Notes: generated from the sequence alone by a model not told the origin. A stretch of 54,263 nucleotides of DNA from Acidimicrobiales bacterium (GCA_030740795.1 JASLWO010000003.1:1-54263); one strand, 5' to 3'; shown: positions 15,378-24,286, numbered from the stretch's first letter. Program-made: numbers and translations.

Positions 15378-16871
15378 ATGGCTGAAAAAAGCAAATGGAG
15401 AGAAATCATTGAAAACCTTAAGCAGCGAAAAATATCTGCGGCACAGATGGGTGGGTCTGAAAAACTAGCTCGGCACAGAGAACAGGGAAAAACTGATGCC
15501 CGTGCACGTATTGAAATACTCACAGAGGGTGGATCATTCACTGAAATAGGGAATCTTGTAGGCGGTGACGTTGACGCTTTCGTCGCAGGCATCGGGATTA
15601 TCAACGGTCGTCCTGTAGCTATCGGTTCAGAAGATTTCACAGTTAAGGGAGGGTCAATAGGCAAGTCAGAATCCGCTAAAAGGTATAGAGTCGCTGAACT
15701 CGCCCTGCAGGAACGAATACCTCTCGTAATGCTCCTCGAAGGTGCAGGGCACCGACCCCCACTCCCTGACGACCCTCCATCCACAAGGACACCCGGGGAC
15801 CTCCAAGCTCAAGCAGATGCTTCAGGTCGCATTCCATTCGCTGTCGCAGTTCTTGGCCCCTCCGCTGGCCATGGAGCGTTAAGCGCCCCTCTCGCCGATT
15901 TTTCGGTAATGACTGAGAAAGCATCTATATTTACTGCCGGACCTCCTCTTGTGAAAGCATCCCTTGGTGAAGAAATCACGAAAGAAGAACTAGGTGGCCC
16001 AAACATCGCTCTTGGGAGCGGTGTGATCCACAACCGCGCCGTTGATGACGCAGATGCACTAGACCAAATCAAGAAATGGCTTTCCTATCTCCCCTCATCC
16101 GCTTGGGAACGCCCGCCAAGGAATGAACCATCCGAAACTCAACGAACAGTGGAAGAACTTCTTGAAATCATCCCAAATAATCCCCGACATTCATATGACA
16201 TGAAAGAAGTCATTCAAGTGGTCGTAGACCAAAAAAGCTTCTTTGAGGTTCAACCCGTTTTCGGTCCTTCAATCATCACTGGATTCGCACGGCTTGGAGG
16301 TCGAACTGTAGCAATCGTCGCAAACCAGCCCAAGCATCTAGCTGGATCGATCAATGTCGATGCAGCTGATAAGGCAGCGCATTTTATTCAGGTCGCTGAT
16401 TCATTCCACATTCCACTGATTTTCCTCACAGATAATCCGGGCGTTTTGGCAGGTTCCGCTTCTGAGCAGGCAGGAATTCTCCGCCACGCCGGAAGAATGT
16501 ACATGGCGCAACATCACGCTACTGTCCCTAAGCTCCAGTTAACTCTGCGAAAAGCCTACGGATTTGGAAGCACCGCCATGGGCATGAACCCATTTGATGG
16601 GCAAACACTGAATCTGGCATACCCCGGAGTTAGTTTCGGAGCGATGCCAGCTCACGGGGCGGATGCCGCAACAGGGGCAGATGAAGAAACGAAGATAGCT
16701 CTTAGAGAAGCCGAACTTAGTTCCGGGTTTCGTTCAGCAGCTTCTCTCAGCGTGGATGATGTAATTGACCCAGTAGAGACCCGAAACATGCTCCTCAGTG
16801 GCCTTGAAATAGCATCCGTACGGTTGGATGGTGCAGCGGAACCAAAGGCGCGAACCATGAACCTCGGCTAG
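15378..16871 (+). CDS. Acyl-CoA carboxylase carboxyltransferase (beta) subunit
   Basis: A protein of about 497 residues with both carboxyltransferase halves: the N-terminal part carries DARARIEIL, GGSFTEIG and LEGAGHRPP, and the C-terminal part carries FGPSIITGFARLGGRTVAIV broken by loops, FLTDNPG and GMNPFDGQ. Such subunits move carboxyl from biotin to acetyl-, propionyl- or longer acyl-CoA. No biotin carboxylase or biotin carrier gene is seen here, so the alpha subunit must come from elsewhere. The ATG at 15378 lies five bases after the P450 stop; a GTG at 15369 overlapping that stop (GTGA) is also possible. Close linkage to the P450 suggests the oxidised product becomes a CoA ester that is carboxylated (inference). 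Confidence 0.9.
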   Translation: MAEKSKWREIIENLKQRKISAAQMGGSEKLARHREQGKTDARARIEILTEGGSFTEIGNLVGGDVDAFVAGIGIINGRPVAIGSEDFTVKGGSIGKSESAKRYRVAELALQERIPLVMLLEGAGHRPPLPDDPPSTRTPGDLQAQADASGRIPFAVAVLGPSAGHGALSAPLADFSVMTEKASIFTAGPPLVKASLGEEITKEELGGPNIALGSGVIHNRAVDDADALDQIKKWLSYLPSSAWERPPRNEPSETQRTVEELLEIIPNNPRHSYDMKEVIQVVVDQKSFFEVQPVFGPSIITGFARLGGRTVAIVANQPKHLAGSINVDAADKAAHFIQVADSFHIPLIFLTDNPGVLAGSASEQAGILRHAGRMYMAQHHATVPKLQLTLRKAYGFGSTAMGMNPFDGQTLNLAYPGVSFGAMPAHGADAATGADEETKIALREAELSSGFRSAASLSVDDVIDPVETRNMLLSGLEIASVRLDGAAEPKARTMNLG

Positions 16872-16875
16872 TTCT

Positions 16876-18342
16876 TTACCCGGCTTCTTTCGGGTGGCGT
16901 TGTCTTAGAACCTCAGCCCAATTGGACCTTCCCGTTTCTTCAAGCCTTTGCAGGTATTGGGGAAGGTGGCCGCGGGTATGGAAAGGTCCACCTTCTTCAA
17001 GGACAATTTGCATAGGGTCAACGGGGCTGTAACTCCTCTTGAGTTGTTCTTCGGTCCACGTTTCAAGAAGGTCTCTGCCGACTGCAGCGACTTCTGGGAA
17101 AGTGTTGAAAAGGTCGGCTTGTTCATGAGGGTCTTTGATGACATCAAACATCATCTCGTCATTCCAGTGACCATGGAAACCATCGTGCCATGTCTGAAGA
17201 TATATGTAATCTTCCCAGCGTACGGACCTCTGACACGACCAAGCTCCCTGCGATAGGACCAGATGGTTTCGTCCACTGTCAGATCCTGTAGAAAGGCTTT
17301 CAGCGACGGACACACCATCCCAATGACTCGGGATTCTTAAACCAGCTAGGTCAACAACGGTTGCGGCAATATCAAGGTGGTACTGCAAGCCGTTAAATAC
17401 TTGGCTCTCAATTCCAGGCCATCGAAGAACAGCAGGGATATGGCATGTCACCTCATCAGCTGCTTGGTGATCAGCGTAAACTCCCAACTCGCCAAATGCT
17501 TCACCATGGTCAGAACTGATAAAGATAGCGGTTTCATCAAGCACACCTAGATCAGAGAGTTTGTTGATTAACGTTCCGACTGCATCATCCGCGTACCGTA
17601 CCCCGACGTCATACCCGTCAAAAATCTCTTTTACAGCTTCCATGGATGAAGCATTCCATGGTTGGCGAGGTGGCGGTTCTCCCCATTCATCGGGGCGAAA
17701 CCCCCAAGGTTCTTGAGCGGAATGCGGACCGGCTAAATTCCAATTATTGGCCCGCACATCCTCAGTATGCCATGCGGGCACTGGGTCAGATTCAAAGGGG
17801 TTACCGTAAGCTTCAGGAGTCGTGTATGGGGTATGAGGGTCCCATAAATGAACATGGAGAAACCAGTCATCTGCTTTCCCTCTACGATCTAACCAGTCCA
17901 AAGCGCCCGGAAGTACCTCATCGGCTCTTTCGCCTCCAAATCCTCGCATTAAATTCATAGATTCCATGAATCCGCTATTCCACCAGGTTGCTCCATGGCG
18001 AAATGGAAAAGAAGAAATAGAAGTTGTGTGCCATCCCGCTAAATAGAAAGCGGATGCCCATGATCGGAGATTGAACCTTCCAAAGAAGTTCCTGTCTCGT
18101 CCTTCTGGGCGAAGGTCTGCAGCTAGTCCTCCATGGTTGATCACCCCATTACGGATGCCGAACATTCCGGTGATCAGAGCAGTGCGGCTAGGAAGGCAGG
18201 GAACGTCGGATGCGTATACGTTACTAAAGTAGACACCATCGTTTGCGATCGCATCAATATTTGGCGTGGTATTACGGTGGTAGCCGGCGCATCCTAGATG
18301 GTCTGAACGGAGCGTGTCTATATCTATGTAAATAATCCGCAC
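16876..18342 (-). CDS. Type I sulfatase
   Basis: A 488-residue alkaline-phosphatase-fold sulfatase. It opens with the metal-binding IDIDTLRSDH. The formylglycine motif CLPSR has Cys49 as the residue to be oxidised, and ISSDHGEAFGE supplies later metal ligands. It hydrolyses sulfate esters; the HVHLWDPHTPY stretch is typical of this family. There is no signal peptide, so it acts in the cytosol. It needs a formylglycine-generating enzyme encoded elsewhere. The GTG start at 18342 is six bases after TACAAA. It is divergent from the LLM gene at 18460 and convergent with the P450 operon. Confidence 0.92.
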   Translation of the reverse strand: MRIIYIDIDTLRSDHLGCAGYHRNTTPNIDAIANDGVYFSNVYASDVPCLPSRTALITGMFGIRNGVINHGGLAADLRPEGRDRNFFGRFNLRSWASAFYLAGWHTTSISSFPFRHGATWWNSGFMESMNLMRGFGGERADEVLPGALDWLDRRGKADDWFLHVHLWDPHTPYTTPEAYGNPFESDPVPAWHTEDVRANNWNLAGPHSAQEPWGFRPDEWGEPPPRQPWNASSMEAVKEIFDGYDVGVRYADDAVGTLINKLSDLGVLDETAIFISSDHGEAFGELGVYADHQAADEVTCHIPAVLRWPGIESQVFNGLQYHLDIAATVVDLAGLRIPSHWDGVSVAESLSTGSDSGRNHLVLSQGAWSCQRSVRWEDYIYLQTWHDGFHGHWNDEMMFDVIKDPHEQADLFNTFPEVAAVGRDLLETWTEEQLKRSYSPVDPMQIVLEEGGPFHTRGHLPQYLQRLEETGRSNWAEVLRQRHPKEAG

Positions 18343-18433
18343 TCTCTATTTGTAGCCGCAGAATGAACAGTTCGTTAAAAAAACAAGAGTTCATGCGACC
18401 AAATCTGACTTGTGTTCAATTCTTGATCCGGTA

Positions 18434-18456
18434 GTGTCAAACATGTAAGTAGACAC
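18434..18456. promoter_or_regulatory. Inverted repeat GTGTC-N13-GACAC before LLM 18460
   Basis: Five-base arms at 18434-18438 and 18452-18456, ending four bases before the ATG. The position would let a bound protein block transcription. The arms are short and could be chance. Confidence 0.25.
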
Positions 18457-18459
18457 ATA

Positions 18460-19392
18460 ATGACAAAAGAACCGTACCTTTCCCTTCAACTCAGAACTTT
18501 TTCTCCAGAGGCACCCGATTCTTGGCAATCGGTTGTTGATCAGGCAATCGCCGCTGATAGAGCAGGGGTCGGAAAGGTCGTTGTCTCAGACCATGTAGTG
18601 TTCGGAGAGCAACTCGGAGCATATGGAGATCCAACGGTTGGAGGAGTGGCAGGGGGGAAGCAACCCACTGGCCCTGATGGGCATTGGCTTGAACCCGTGA
18701 CCTTTCTATCTGTCATATCAGGATTAACGGAGAGCATACGACTGGGTACAAACATTCTCTTGGCCGCATTGCGGCGACCAGCTGTGTTAGCGAAAACACT
18801 GGCGACTCTTGACGTTCTTTCTTGTGGGCGTGTTGATCTTGGAGTTGGGGTCGGTTGGCAAAAGGAAGAATATGATGCCTGCGGGTTAAGTTTCGTTGAT
18901 AGAGGACGGATTCTTGACCACACCCTTGAGGTATGTCAGGCGCTTTGGCAGGATGAGTCAGTTAATTATGAAAGCCCCGAACTTTCATTCGCATCTGTTC
19001 ATGCGATGCCGAAACCTTTCCAGGAAGGTGGAGTGCCGATTTGGGTCAGTGGAACGGTAAACAACCGGTCGATGAAAAGACTGGCTACTTTTGGCTCAGG
19101 GTGGATTCCATGGGGAACCGACGCAAACGACATCAAGGGAGGGATACGGTCAATGAGAGAGATGGTCTCCAAGTTTGGTCGCGACCCTGAAGAAATAAAG
19201 GTCATGGGCATTATGCCTATCATCCGTGACGAGGAAGGCATTGACCTTGATGCGACAATGGAGGGCATTCCTGAACTTGTTGAAACCGGAGTCACTGATT
19301 TCCGGGCTTACCTACCGGTCCCTATGGGCATAGAAGAAGCTACTGACTATTTATCCAATATTGTTGAACGATTTAACGAAACGCTTATTTGA
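18460..19392 (+). CDS. LLM class (F420-dependent type) oxidoreductase
   Basis: A 310-residue luciferase-like TIM barrel. Characteristic parts are GVGKVVVSDHVVFGE, then SIRLGTNILLAALRRP, then LDVLSCGRVDLGVGVGWQKEEYDACG and PIWVSGTVN. The GVGWQKEEYDA pattern is that of TIGR03619-type F420-dependent members. It is convergent, with nine bases between, to another LLM gene at 19402 of the same general subtype, a pair that may reflect an old inverted duplication. An inverted repeat GTGTC-N13-GACAC at 18434-18456 lies directly before the start and could be an operator. Substrate unknown. Confidence 0.92.
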   Translation: MTKEPYLSLQLRTFSPEAPDSWQSVVDQAIAADRAGVGKVVVSDHVVFGEQLGAYGDPTVGGVAGGKQPTGPDGHWLEPVTFLSVISGLTESIRLGTNILLAALRRPAVLAKTLATLDVLSCGRVDLGVGVGWQKEEYDACGLSFVDRGRILDHTLEVCQALWQDESVNYESPELSFASVHAMPKPFQEGGVPIWVSGTVNNRSMKRLATFGSGWIPWGTDANDIKGGIRSMREMVSKFGRDPEEIKVMGIMPIIRDEEGIDLDATMEGIPELVETGVTDFRAYLPVPMGIEEATDYLSNIVERFNETLI

Positions 19393-19401
19393 AAAGGGTC
19401 A

Positions 19402-20259
19402 CTAATCAAGTAAATTTCTGGTTTCTCGTATGAAGTCCAGATGTTCTTCTAGGCTGTTCAAGCCGCAGTTCATGGTGACGATTGATGCGTGGGTTCCGCC
19501 TGAATCTCTCCAGCGTTTCATGGTCTCAGAAGCATCGCGGGGGGTGCGGTCTCGTAGAGTGATGAGTTCATGCCCAAAGTCTATGGATTCGCGATGGTTC
19601 TCACCAAGGTGGTGTTCAACGCGTGCCTTGCCTTCTAAGCAATGATCGTGGTCTCCAGCGTAGATGAATCCATCTCCGAGTTCTCCCGCCCGTCGGAACG
19701 CCACCTCGGAGAAACCACCTAGCCAGATAGGAATTTGCCTATTGGGTCGGATGTTAATGTTTCCTCGATCAATTCGATCATATTTTCCTTCAAAGCTGAA
19801 TAGGGGTTCAGACCAGTATTTTCGGAGTAGTTCAATTTGTTCAGAAAGTCGTGGGCCCCGCTCGGAGAAATCTTGCCCAAGGGCGTCGTACTCAACGTAA
19901 TTCCATCCGGTACCCACTCCCAAGCGGAACCGTTCGCCTGAAAGAAGGTCGATGTCAGTTGCTTGTTTTGCCACAAGCGCTGTCTGACGTTGCGGCAAGA
20001 TGATCACTCCAGTAACGAACTCGATTCTCTCAGTGATTGCGGCAAGGTAACTGAACATGGTGAAAGGGCAATGGAAGGGATCCTCATTGGTGTATGGTCC
20101 CCATAGCTCAGGGGTTCGATTTGCATGGATTGCTCCCACAACATGGTCATATGCAAGAAGATGGTCGTAGCCTAGTTCTTCTGTGGCTAAACCAATTGCC
20201 TTAACAGCGTTCGGGTCTCCATTGAGTTCAGTTTGCGGGTAAACAACGCCAATTTTCAT
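19402..20259 (-). CDS. LLM class (F420-dependent type) oxidoreductase
   Basis: A 285-residue luciferase-like protein with YDHLLAYDHVVG, then FVTGVIILPQRQTALVAKQ, then GERFRLGVGTGWNYVEYDALG and PIWLGGFSEVAFRR, the TIGR03619-type pattern (GTGWNxVEYxALG). Unlike its neighbours it has a clear GAGGAG ribosome site five bases before the ATG, and therefore a conventional leader. It is transcribed divergently from the LLM-TetR operon across a 145-base gap that holds the duplicated promoter block. Substrate unknown. Confidence 0.92.
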   Translation of the reverse strand: MKIGVVYPQTELNGDPNAVKAIGLATEELGYDHLLAYDHVVGAIHANRTPELWGPYTNEDPFHCPFTMFSYLAAITERIEFVTGVIILPQRQTALVAKQATDIDLLSGERFRLGVGTGWNYVEYDALGQDFSERGPRLSEQIELLRKYWSEPLFSFEGKYDRIDRGNINIRPNRQIPIWLGGFSEVAFRRAGELGDGFIYAGDHDHCLEGKARVEHHLGENHRESIDFGHELITLRDRTPRDASETMKRWRDSGGTHASIVTMNCGLNSLEEHLDFIRETRNLLD

Positions 20260-20315
20260 TTAAACTCCTCTTAACAGTTGGGTTTATCATTCACCATTTT
20301 TCCACCGCGATCCAC

Positions 20316-20375
20316 TCCCTAACAGATTTTTAGATTACGGGTTGACACATCATGATTAATGGCATACATTAAATA
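20316..20375 (+). promoter_or_regulatory. LLM-TetR operon promoter, copy 2 of the duplicated 60-bp block
   Basis: TTGACA at 20342-20347, a 17-base spacer and TACATT at 20365-20370. The palindrome TTAATG-GCATA-CATTAA is at 20356-20372. Here the transcript would carry a leader of about 28 bases with an ACGGAGG ribosome site, in contrast to the leaderless copy at 14054. The TetR gene lies in the operon it drives, the usual arrangement for autoregulation. Confidence 0.8.
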
Positions 20376-20404
20376 CGTCTAAACTTTACAACCACGGAGG
20401 AATC

Positions 20405-21628
20405 ATGGAATTCGGAATCTTCAGCAATGGGTACATCCCCGGACCGGCAGCACATGATACGGAATCAGAACACACAGAACTGATGCGTGAATCAGAATAC
20501 GCAGTCATAGCAGATAAGAACAACTGGAAATATATCTGGTATGGCGAACACCACGCACTCGTTGAATACAGTCACATGTCAGCCCCAGCTCCTTTAATGG
20601 GGTGGGTAGCTGCACAAACAGAAAATATTCATATCGGATCTGCAATTACCAGCCTTCCTACTACCAAGGAACACCCTGTGCGGATCGCCGAACGTGCCGC
20701 AATGCTCGATCACGTGACAAACAACCGCTTTGAATTTGGGACGGGGCGTGGCGCTGGAAGTCATGAACTTAAAACTTTCAGTGGGACATTGCCATCAGAA
20801 ACAAAGGCCATGTGGGATGAAGTGATCCGCGAAATTCCCCGAATGTGGGAACAGAAAGACTATTCGTTTGAAGGTGACGGGTGGTCGGTCCCAGGCCCGC
20901 ACAATATTCTTCCAAAACCATACGGTAAGGGACATCCCCCAATATGGCTGGCATGTGGAAACCCTGAGACATTCCAGAAAGCAGGAGCATTGGGAATCGG
21001 AGCGATAGCTTTCAATTTCGAACCGGTTTTCAATCTCAAAGGAAGAATAGCTGCGTACAAAGAAGGCGCGGAAAATCCTACGGAAATAATCGGCCAGTTC
21101 CAAAATAATAATGTCATGATGACCAACGGGGTTATTTGCCTCGAAGATAGAGATCGTGCTCGTGAAATTGCAAAGACACGTGGCAGAGGATACCTCGTCA
21201 CAATGGTGAATCTTTACCATGACACCATGCCGAAATCACCGGATGGAATCACATGGCCAAATGCACCAGCGAGCGGACTTATCGAATGGACCGATGAGAT
21301 GCTTGACCAGATAATTGAAGGCGGGTACATGCTATGTGGCAATCCAGAAGAAGTCGCTGAACAATTAGAGGCCTACCAGACTGTTGGCTGCGACCAGGTA
21401 GTGTTCGGGCTTCCCATTGAAGGAATGCAGCATGAAGAAATCGTAGAGATGCTGGAAATCTTCGGTGATCAGGTTATACCGGAATTTGACAAGGACCCGA
21501 TTCATTCAACCACTCGGATGCGTGAAGCTGCCCAACCCAAATACCCAGCATTTAATCACGAACTTCCAGATGAGGTAAATGAAGTAACGATCATACCTGA
21601 ATCGGCGATTCTGCCTTTAAGCGCATAG
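20405..21628 (+). CDS. LLM class flavin-dependent oxidoreductase, long form
   Basis: At 407 residues it is longer than the other LLM proteins here and belongs to the alkanal-monooxygenase-like branch: WKYIWYGEHHALVEYSHM near residue 50, HPVRIAERAAMLDHVTNNR near 100, FGTGRGAGSHE, and PPIWLACGNPETFQKAG. The EHH motif and GTGRG loop are typical of FMN-dependent members working with a separate reductase; F420 use cannot be excluded. It leads the operon LLM-TetR-LLM-hydrolase-PPOX. The promoter is the second copy of the block shared with the P450 operon, so both probably respond to one inducer. Confidence 0.92.
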   Translation: MEFGIFSNGYIPGPAAHDTESEHTELMRESEYAVIADKNNWKYIWYGEHHALVEYSHMSAPAPLMGWVAAQTENIHIGSAITSLPTTKEHPVRIAERAAMLDHVTNNRFEFGTGRGAGSHELKTFSGTLPSETKAMWDEVIREIPRMWEQKDYSFEGDGWSVPGPHNILPKPYGKGHPPIWLACGNPETFQKAGALGIGAIAFNFEPVFNLKGRIAAYKEGAENPTEIIGQFQNNNVMMTNGVICLEDRDRAREIAKTRGRGYLVTMVNLYHDTMPKSPDGITWPNAPASGLIEWTDEMLDQIIEGGYMLCGNPEEVAEQLEAYQTVGCDQVVFGLPIEGMQHEEIVEMLEIFGDQVIPEFDKDPIHSTTRMREAAQPKYPAFNHELPDEVNEVTIIPESAILPLSA

Positions 21629-21650
21629 AGTTAAAGCGCAGCACAAGATA

Positions 21651-22253
21651 ATGCCACGAGACAGCACTGATACCAAAACGCGACTTCTTGATCACGCAGA
21701 GAAAATGTTTGCTGATGATGGCGTTTTCGCAGTAACGAACAGGCAAATCACAGAAGCAGCGGGGCAGAAAAATGAGTCAGCGCTTAATTACCACTTCGGG
21801 ACGCGAAACGAATTACTTGCTGCGCTTCTAGAACGACGCGGCAGAGATCTTGACGAGATGCGATCAGAGTTGCTCGCTGAACTGTCTGATAAACCTACGA
21901 CTAGCGAACTGGTACAGCTCCTTGTTGAGGTTTACGCGAGTTGCCTTCATTCTGATAATGGGTGCTCCTACTTAAGGATTATTGATCAACTCCGGGGATG
22001 GATGGAAGATTGGGAATTTATTGCTTACATGGATGATGAGAATGTCTACGAACATCTCAAGTACATTCTCCAACTTATTCAAAAAGAAACTGACGGCCAA
22101 CGTGTACTTGGCATGATGATGCTCATGACCGCGATGACAGCCACCCGAGCTCAACAGGTTTCTGATGGGCGCGAACTCCCCAACAACCATGAAGAATATG
22201 TAAAAACGCTTACAGATATGTTGACAGGCGTGTTACTCGGACCAAGCACGTAA
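21651..22253 (+). CDS. TetR family transcriptional regulator
   Basis: A 200-residue TetR protein. The helix-turn-helix lies at about 8-60: TRLLDHAEKMFADDGVFAVT, then RQITEAAG, then ALNYHFGTRNELLAALL, the canonical recognition-helix end. The C-terminal all-helical part is the ligand pocket. It sits 22 bases after the LLM gene and 32 before the next. The best operator candidate is the 17-bp palindrome TTAATG-N5-CATTAA overlapping the -10 box of its own operon and of the P450 operon. The likely ligand is a substrate or CoA intermediate of that pathway (inference). Confidence 0.93.
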   Translation: MPRDSTDTKTRLLDHAEKMFADDGVFAVTNRQITEAAGQKNESALNYHFGTRNELLAALLERRGRDLDEMRSELLAELSDKPTTSELVQLLVEVYASCLHSDNGCSYLRIIDQLRGWMEDWEFIAYMDDENVYEHLKYILQLIQKETDGQRVLGMMMLMTAMTATRAQQVSDGRELPNNHEEYVKTLTDMLTGVLLGPST

Positions 22254-22285
22254 CCCACGCTAAGATTTCCTGCTAAGGGGGAACC

Positions 22286-23341
22286 ATGAAATTAGCACTT
22301 GGTTTAGAGGTTTATAACAAGCCCCAACTTGACCTGCCAGTAGCCGCCATCCAAGCAGCAGAAGAATGCGGTTACCATTCGGTTTGGACTGCGGAAGCCT
22401 ATGGTTCTGACGCCCTATCACCATTGGCGTATCTGGCCGCTTTCACAGATCGGATAAAGCTCGGAACAGCCGTTATTCAAGTAGCGGCACGAACTCCTGC
22501 CTCAACAGCTATGACAGCAATGACCATAGACGCGCTCGCAGGAGGCGGCCGAACCATCATTGGACTTGGAGTCTCCGGACCGCAAATTGTTGAAGGATGG
22601 TATGGGCAACCTTGGGGAAGTCCCCACCACTGGCTCAGGGACTACGTGGCGATAATGCGAAAGGTTTTTGAACGGGAACAGCCCCTCGAATACGCAGGGA
22701 AACAACTACAGGTTCCCTTTACCGGAACCGGTTCGATAGGTGAAGGTAAGCCACTTAAATCCATTCTGCACCCAACTGAAGGAATTCAGATCTGGCTAGC
22801 ATCAGGAGCCCCACTGAACACTGCATTAGCAGCTGAAGTAGCAGATGGGTGGCTCCCCATGGGGTATGGACAACATGGATGGGAGATGCACGGACCAAAC
22901 CTTGAGAAAGGATTTTCCAAACGGTCATCAGAAGCGGTACCAAGATCCGAATTTCAAATATTTACTAATCTCACTGTGGAAATAACAGAGAACGTACAGG
23001 AAGCTATTGATAGACGAAAACCAATGACTGCAATGTATGTTGGCGGCATGGGAAGCGAAGAGAACAATTTCCACCGTGATTCAATGGCGCGTAGAGGTTT
23101 CCCTGACCAAGCTAAAGTTATTCAACAACGTTGGCTAGCAGGGGATAAACAAGGAGCCGTAGAGGCTGTACCAGATGAATACATTGACATGGGGGGGCTC
23201 TTTGGACCGGTTGAACGAATTCGAGAACGGTACCCTCACACAATTCATGAAGGGTCAACGGGTCAAATCATTCGATCAACTGACATAGAAACAATCGAAC
23301 TCCTCGCCGACATTGTTGAAGAGCATTCCGGTTTGGAATAA
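22286..23341 (+). CDS. LLM class F420-dependent oxidoreductase (Rv3520c-like)
   Basis: A 351-residue luciferase-like protein. It shows GYHSVWTAEAYGSDALSPLAYLA in its first third (split by a short loop), GLGVSGPQIVEGWYGQP, LPMGYGQHG and MYVGGMGSEENNFH. This combination matches the TIGR03559/Rv3520c-type F420 enzymes and is shared with the paralogue at 33464, the closest pair among the seven LLM proteins. Rv3520c lies in the mycobacterial cholesterol regulon, which is suggestive only. It has a GGGGGAA ribosome site and is third in the TetR operon. Confidence 0.92.
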   Translation: MKLALGLEVYNKPQLDLPVAAIQAAEECGYHSVWTAEAYGSDALSPLAYLAAFTDRIKLGTAVIQVAARTPASTAMTAMTIDALAGGGRTIIGLGVSGPQIVEGWYGQPWGSPHHWLRDYVAIMRKVFEREQPLEYAGKQLQVPFTGTGSIGEGKPLKSILHPTEGIQIWLASGAPLNTALAAEVADGWLPMGYGQHGWEMHGPNLEKGFSKRSSEAVPRSEFQIFTNLTVEITENVQEAIDRRKPMTAMYVGGMGSEENNFHRDSMARRGFPDQAKVIQQRWLAGDKQGAVEAVPDEYIDMGGLFGPVERIRERYPHTIHEGSTGQIIRSTDIETIELLADIVEEHSGLE

Positions 23342-23401
23342 CCCGAATCGCAGGAACGTTTCGAACCGGCTATTGTCTCATAAACGCAACGGAGGAATGG
23401 C

Positions 23402-24286
23402 ATGCCTACAGCAAGCAACGGTGACACCAAACTGCACTATGAAACAATGGGTTCATCAGATGACCCAACAATCCTACTAATCATGGGTTTAGGGGCTCAG
23501 ATGACGGCGTTTAGAGAAGATTTCTGCCAACTACTCGTTGACGCCGGATTCCATGTAATTCGCTTTGACAACCGCGATGTTGGGCTGTCCTCGAAAACGC
23601 CTGGCGAACCCCCAGCGATGGAAGCTCTTCTAGGTTTAAACGGAGAAGACCCTTCAACTTTTGATGTACCTTATTTGCTAACTGACATGTCAAATGACGC
23701 GGTCGCTGTCCTTGATGCCGCTGATGTTTCCAAAGCACACCTTGTTGGGGTTTCAATGGGGGGAATGATTGCCCAAACTATGACCATTGAGCATCCTGAC
23801 CGCATTCTTTCACTTACGTCGATCATGTCGACCACGGGTAATCCAGATGTCGGAGCGGCTACACCTGAGTTAATGATGAGGATGCCTATGTCTGTTCCGA
23901 CCTCAAAAGAAGAAGCGATAGCCAGTTCTGTAGAAATCTATCGATTGATTTCCGGACCAGCCTTTGATGAAGAAGAACACGCCCTGCATGCGGCTAAGGA
24001 TTTTGACAGGAGTTGGAACCCGAATGCTCAAAGTTTTCAAATAGCGGCCATTTTCGCCTCCGGAGATCGCACCGAATCTCTTCGTTCAGTTGGAACCCCT
24101 ACTCTGGTAATCCATGGTCGCTTGGATCCGTTAGTACAGGTGAGCGGTGGGGAAGCCACTGCAGCCACTGTCCCAAACAGCAAAATCGTTGTTTTTGAAG
24201 AAATGGGACACAACCTTCCAGAGACCCTATGGATAGACATAACCAATGAAATAATTGATCACGCCTATGCAAATGCCGGCGGTTGA
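23402..24286 (+). CDS. Alpha/beta hydrolase
   Basis: A 294-residue hydrolase with a full catalytic triad: the nucleophile elbow GVSMGG with Ser118, Asp242 in HGRLDPL and His270 in EMGHNLP. The oxyanion region is LLIMGLGAQM. The RFDNRDVGLSSK motif is that of aclacinomycin methylesterase-like and related carboxylesterases. It would cleave an ester or lactone in the cytosol. A ring-expanded lactone made by a monooxygenase of the same operon is an attractive substrate, but that is inference. It has a CGGAGGA ribosome site and sits 13 bases before the PPOX gene. Confidence 0.93.
   Translation: MPTASNGDTKLHYETMGSSDDPTILLIMGLGAQMTAFREDFCQLLVDAGFHVIRFDNRDVGLSSKTPGEPPAMEALLGLNGEDPSTFDVPYLLTDMSNDAVAVLDAADVSKAHLVGVSMGGMIAQTMTIEHPDRILSLTSIMSTTGNPDVGAATPELMMRMPMSVPTSKEEAIASSVEIYRLISGPAFDEEEHALHAAKDFDRSWNPNAQSFQIAAIFASGDRTESLRSVGTPTLVIHGRLDPLVQVSGGEATAATVPNSKIVVFEEMGHNLPETLWIDITNEIIDHAYANAGG

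Noticed and set aside
15359-15784. Open frame opposite the start of the carboxyltransferase gene
   Set aside because: Low-complexity composition and complete overlap with conserved carboxyltransferase motifs.
16878-16895. Inverted repeat ACCCG-N8-CGGGT at the end of the convergent carboxyltransferase and sulfatase genes as a terminator
   Set aside because: Only five pairs, lies inside the sulfatase coding end and has no T run on either side.
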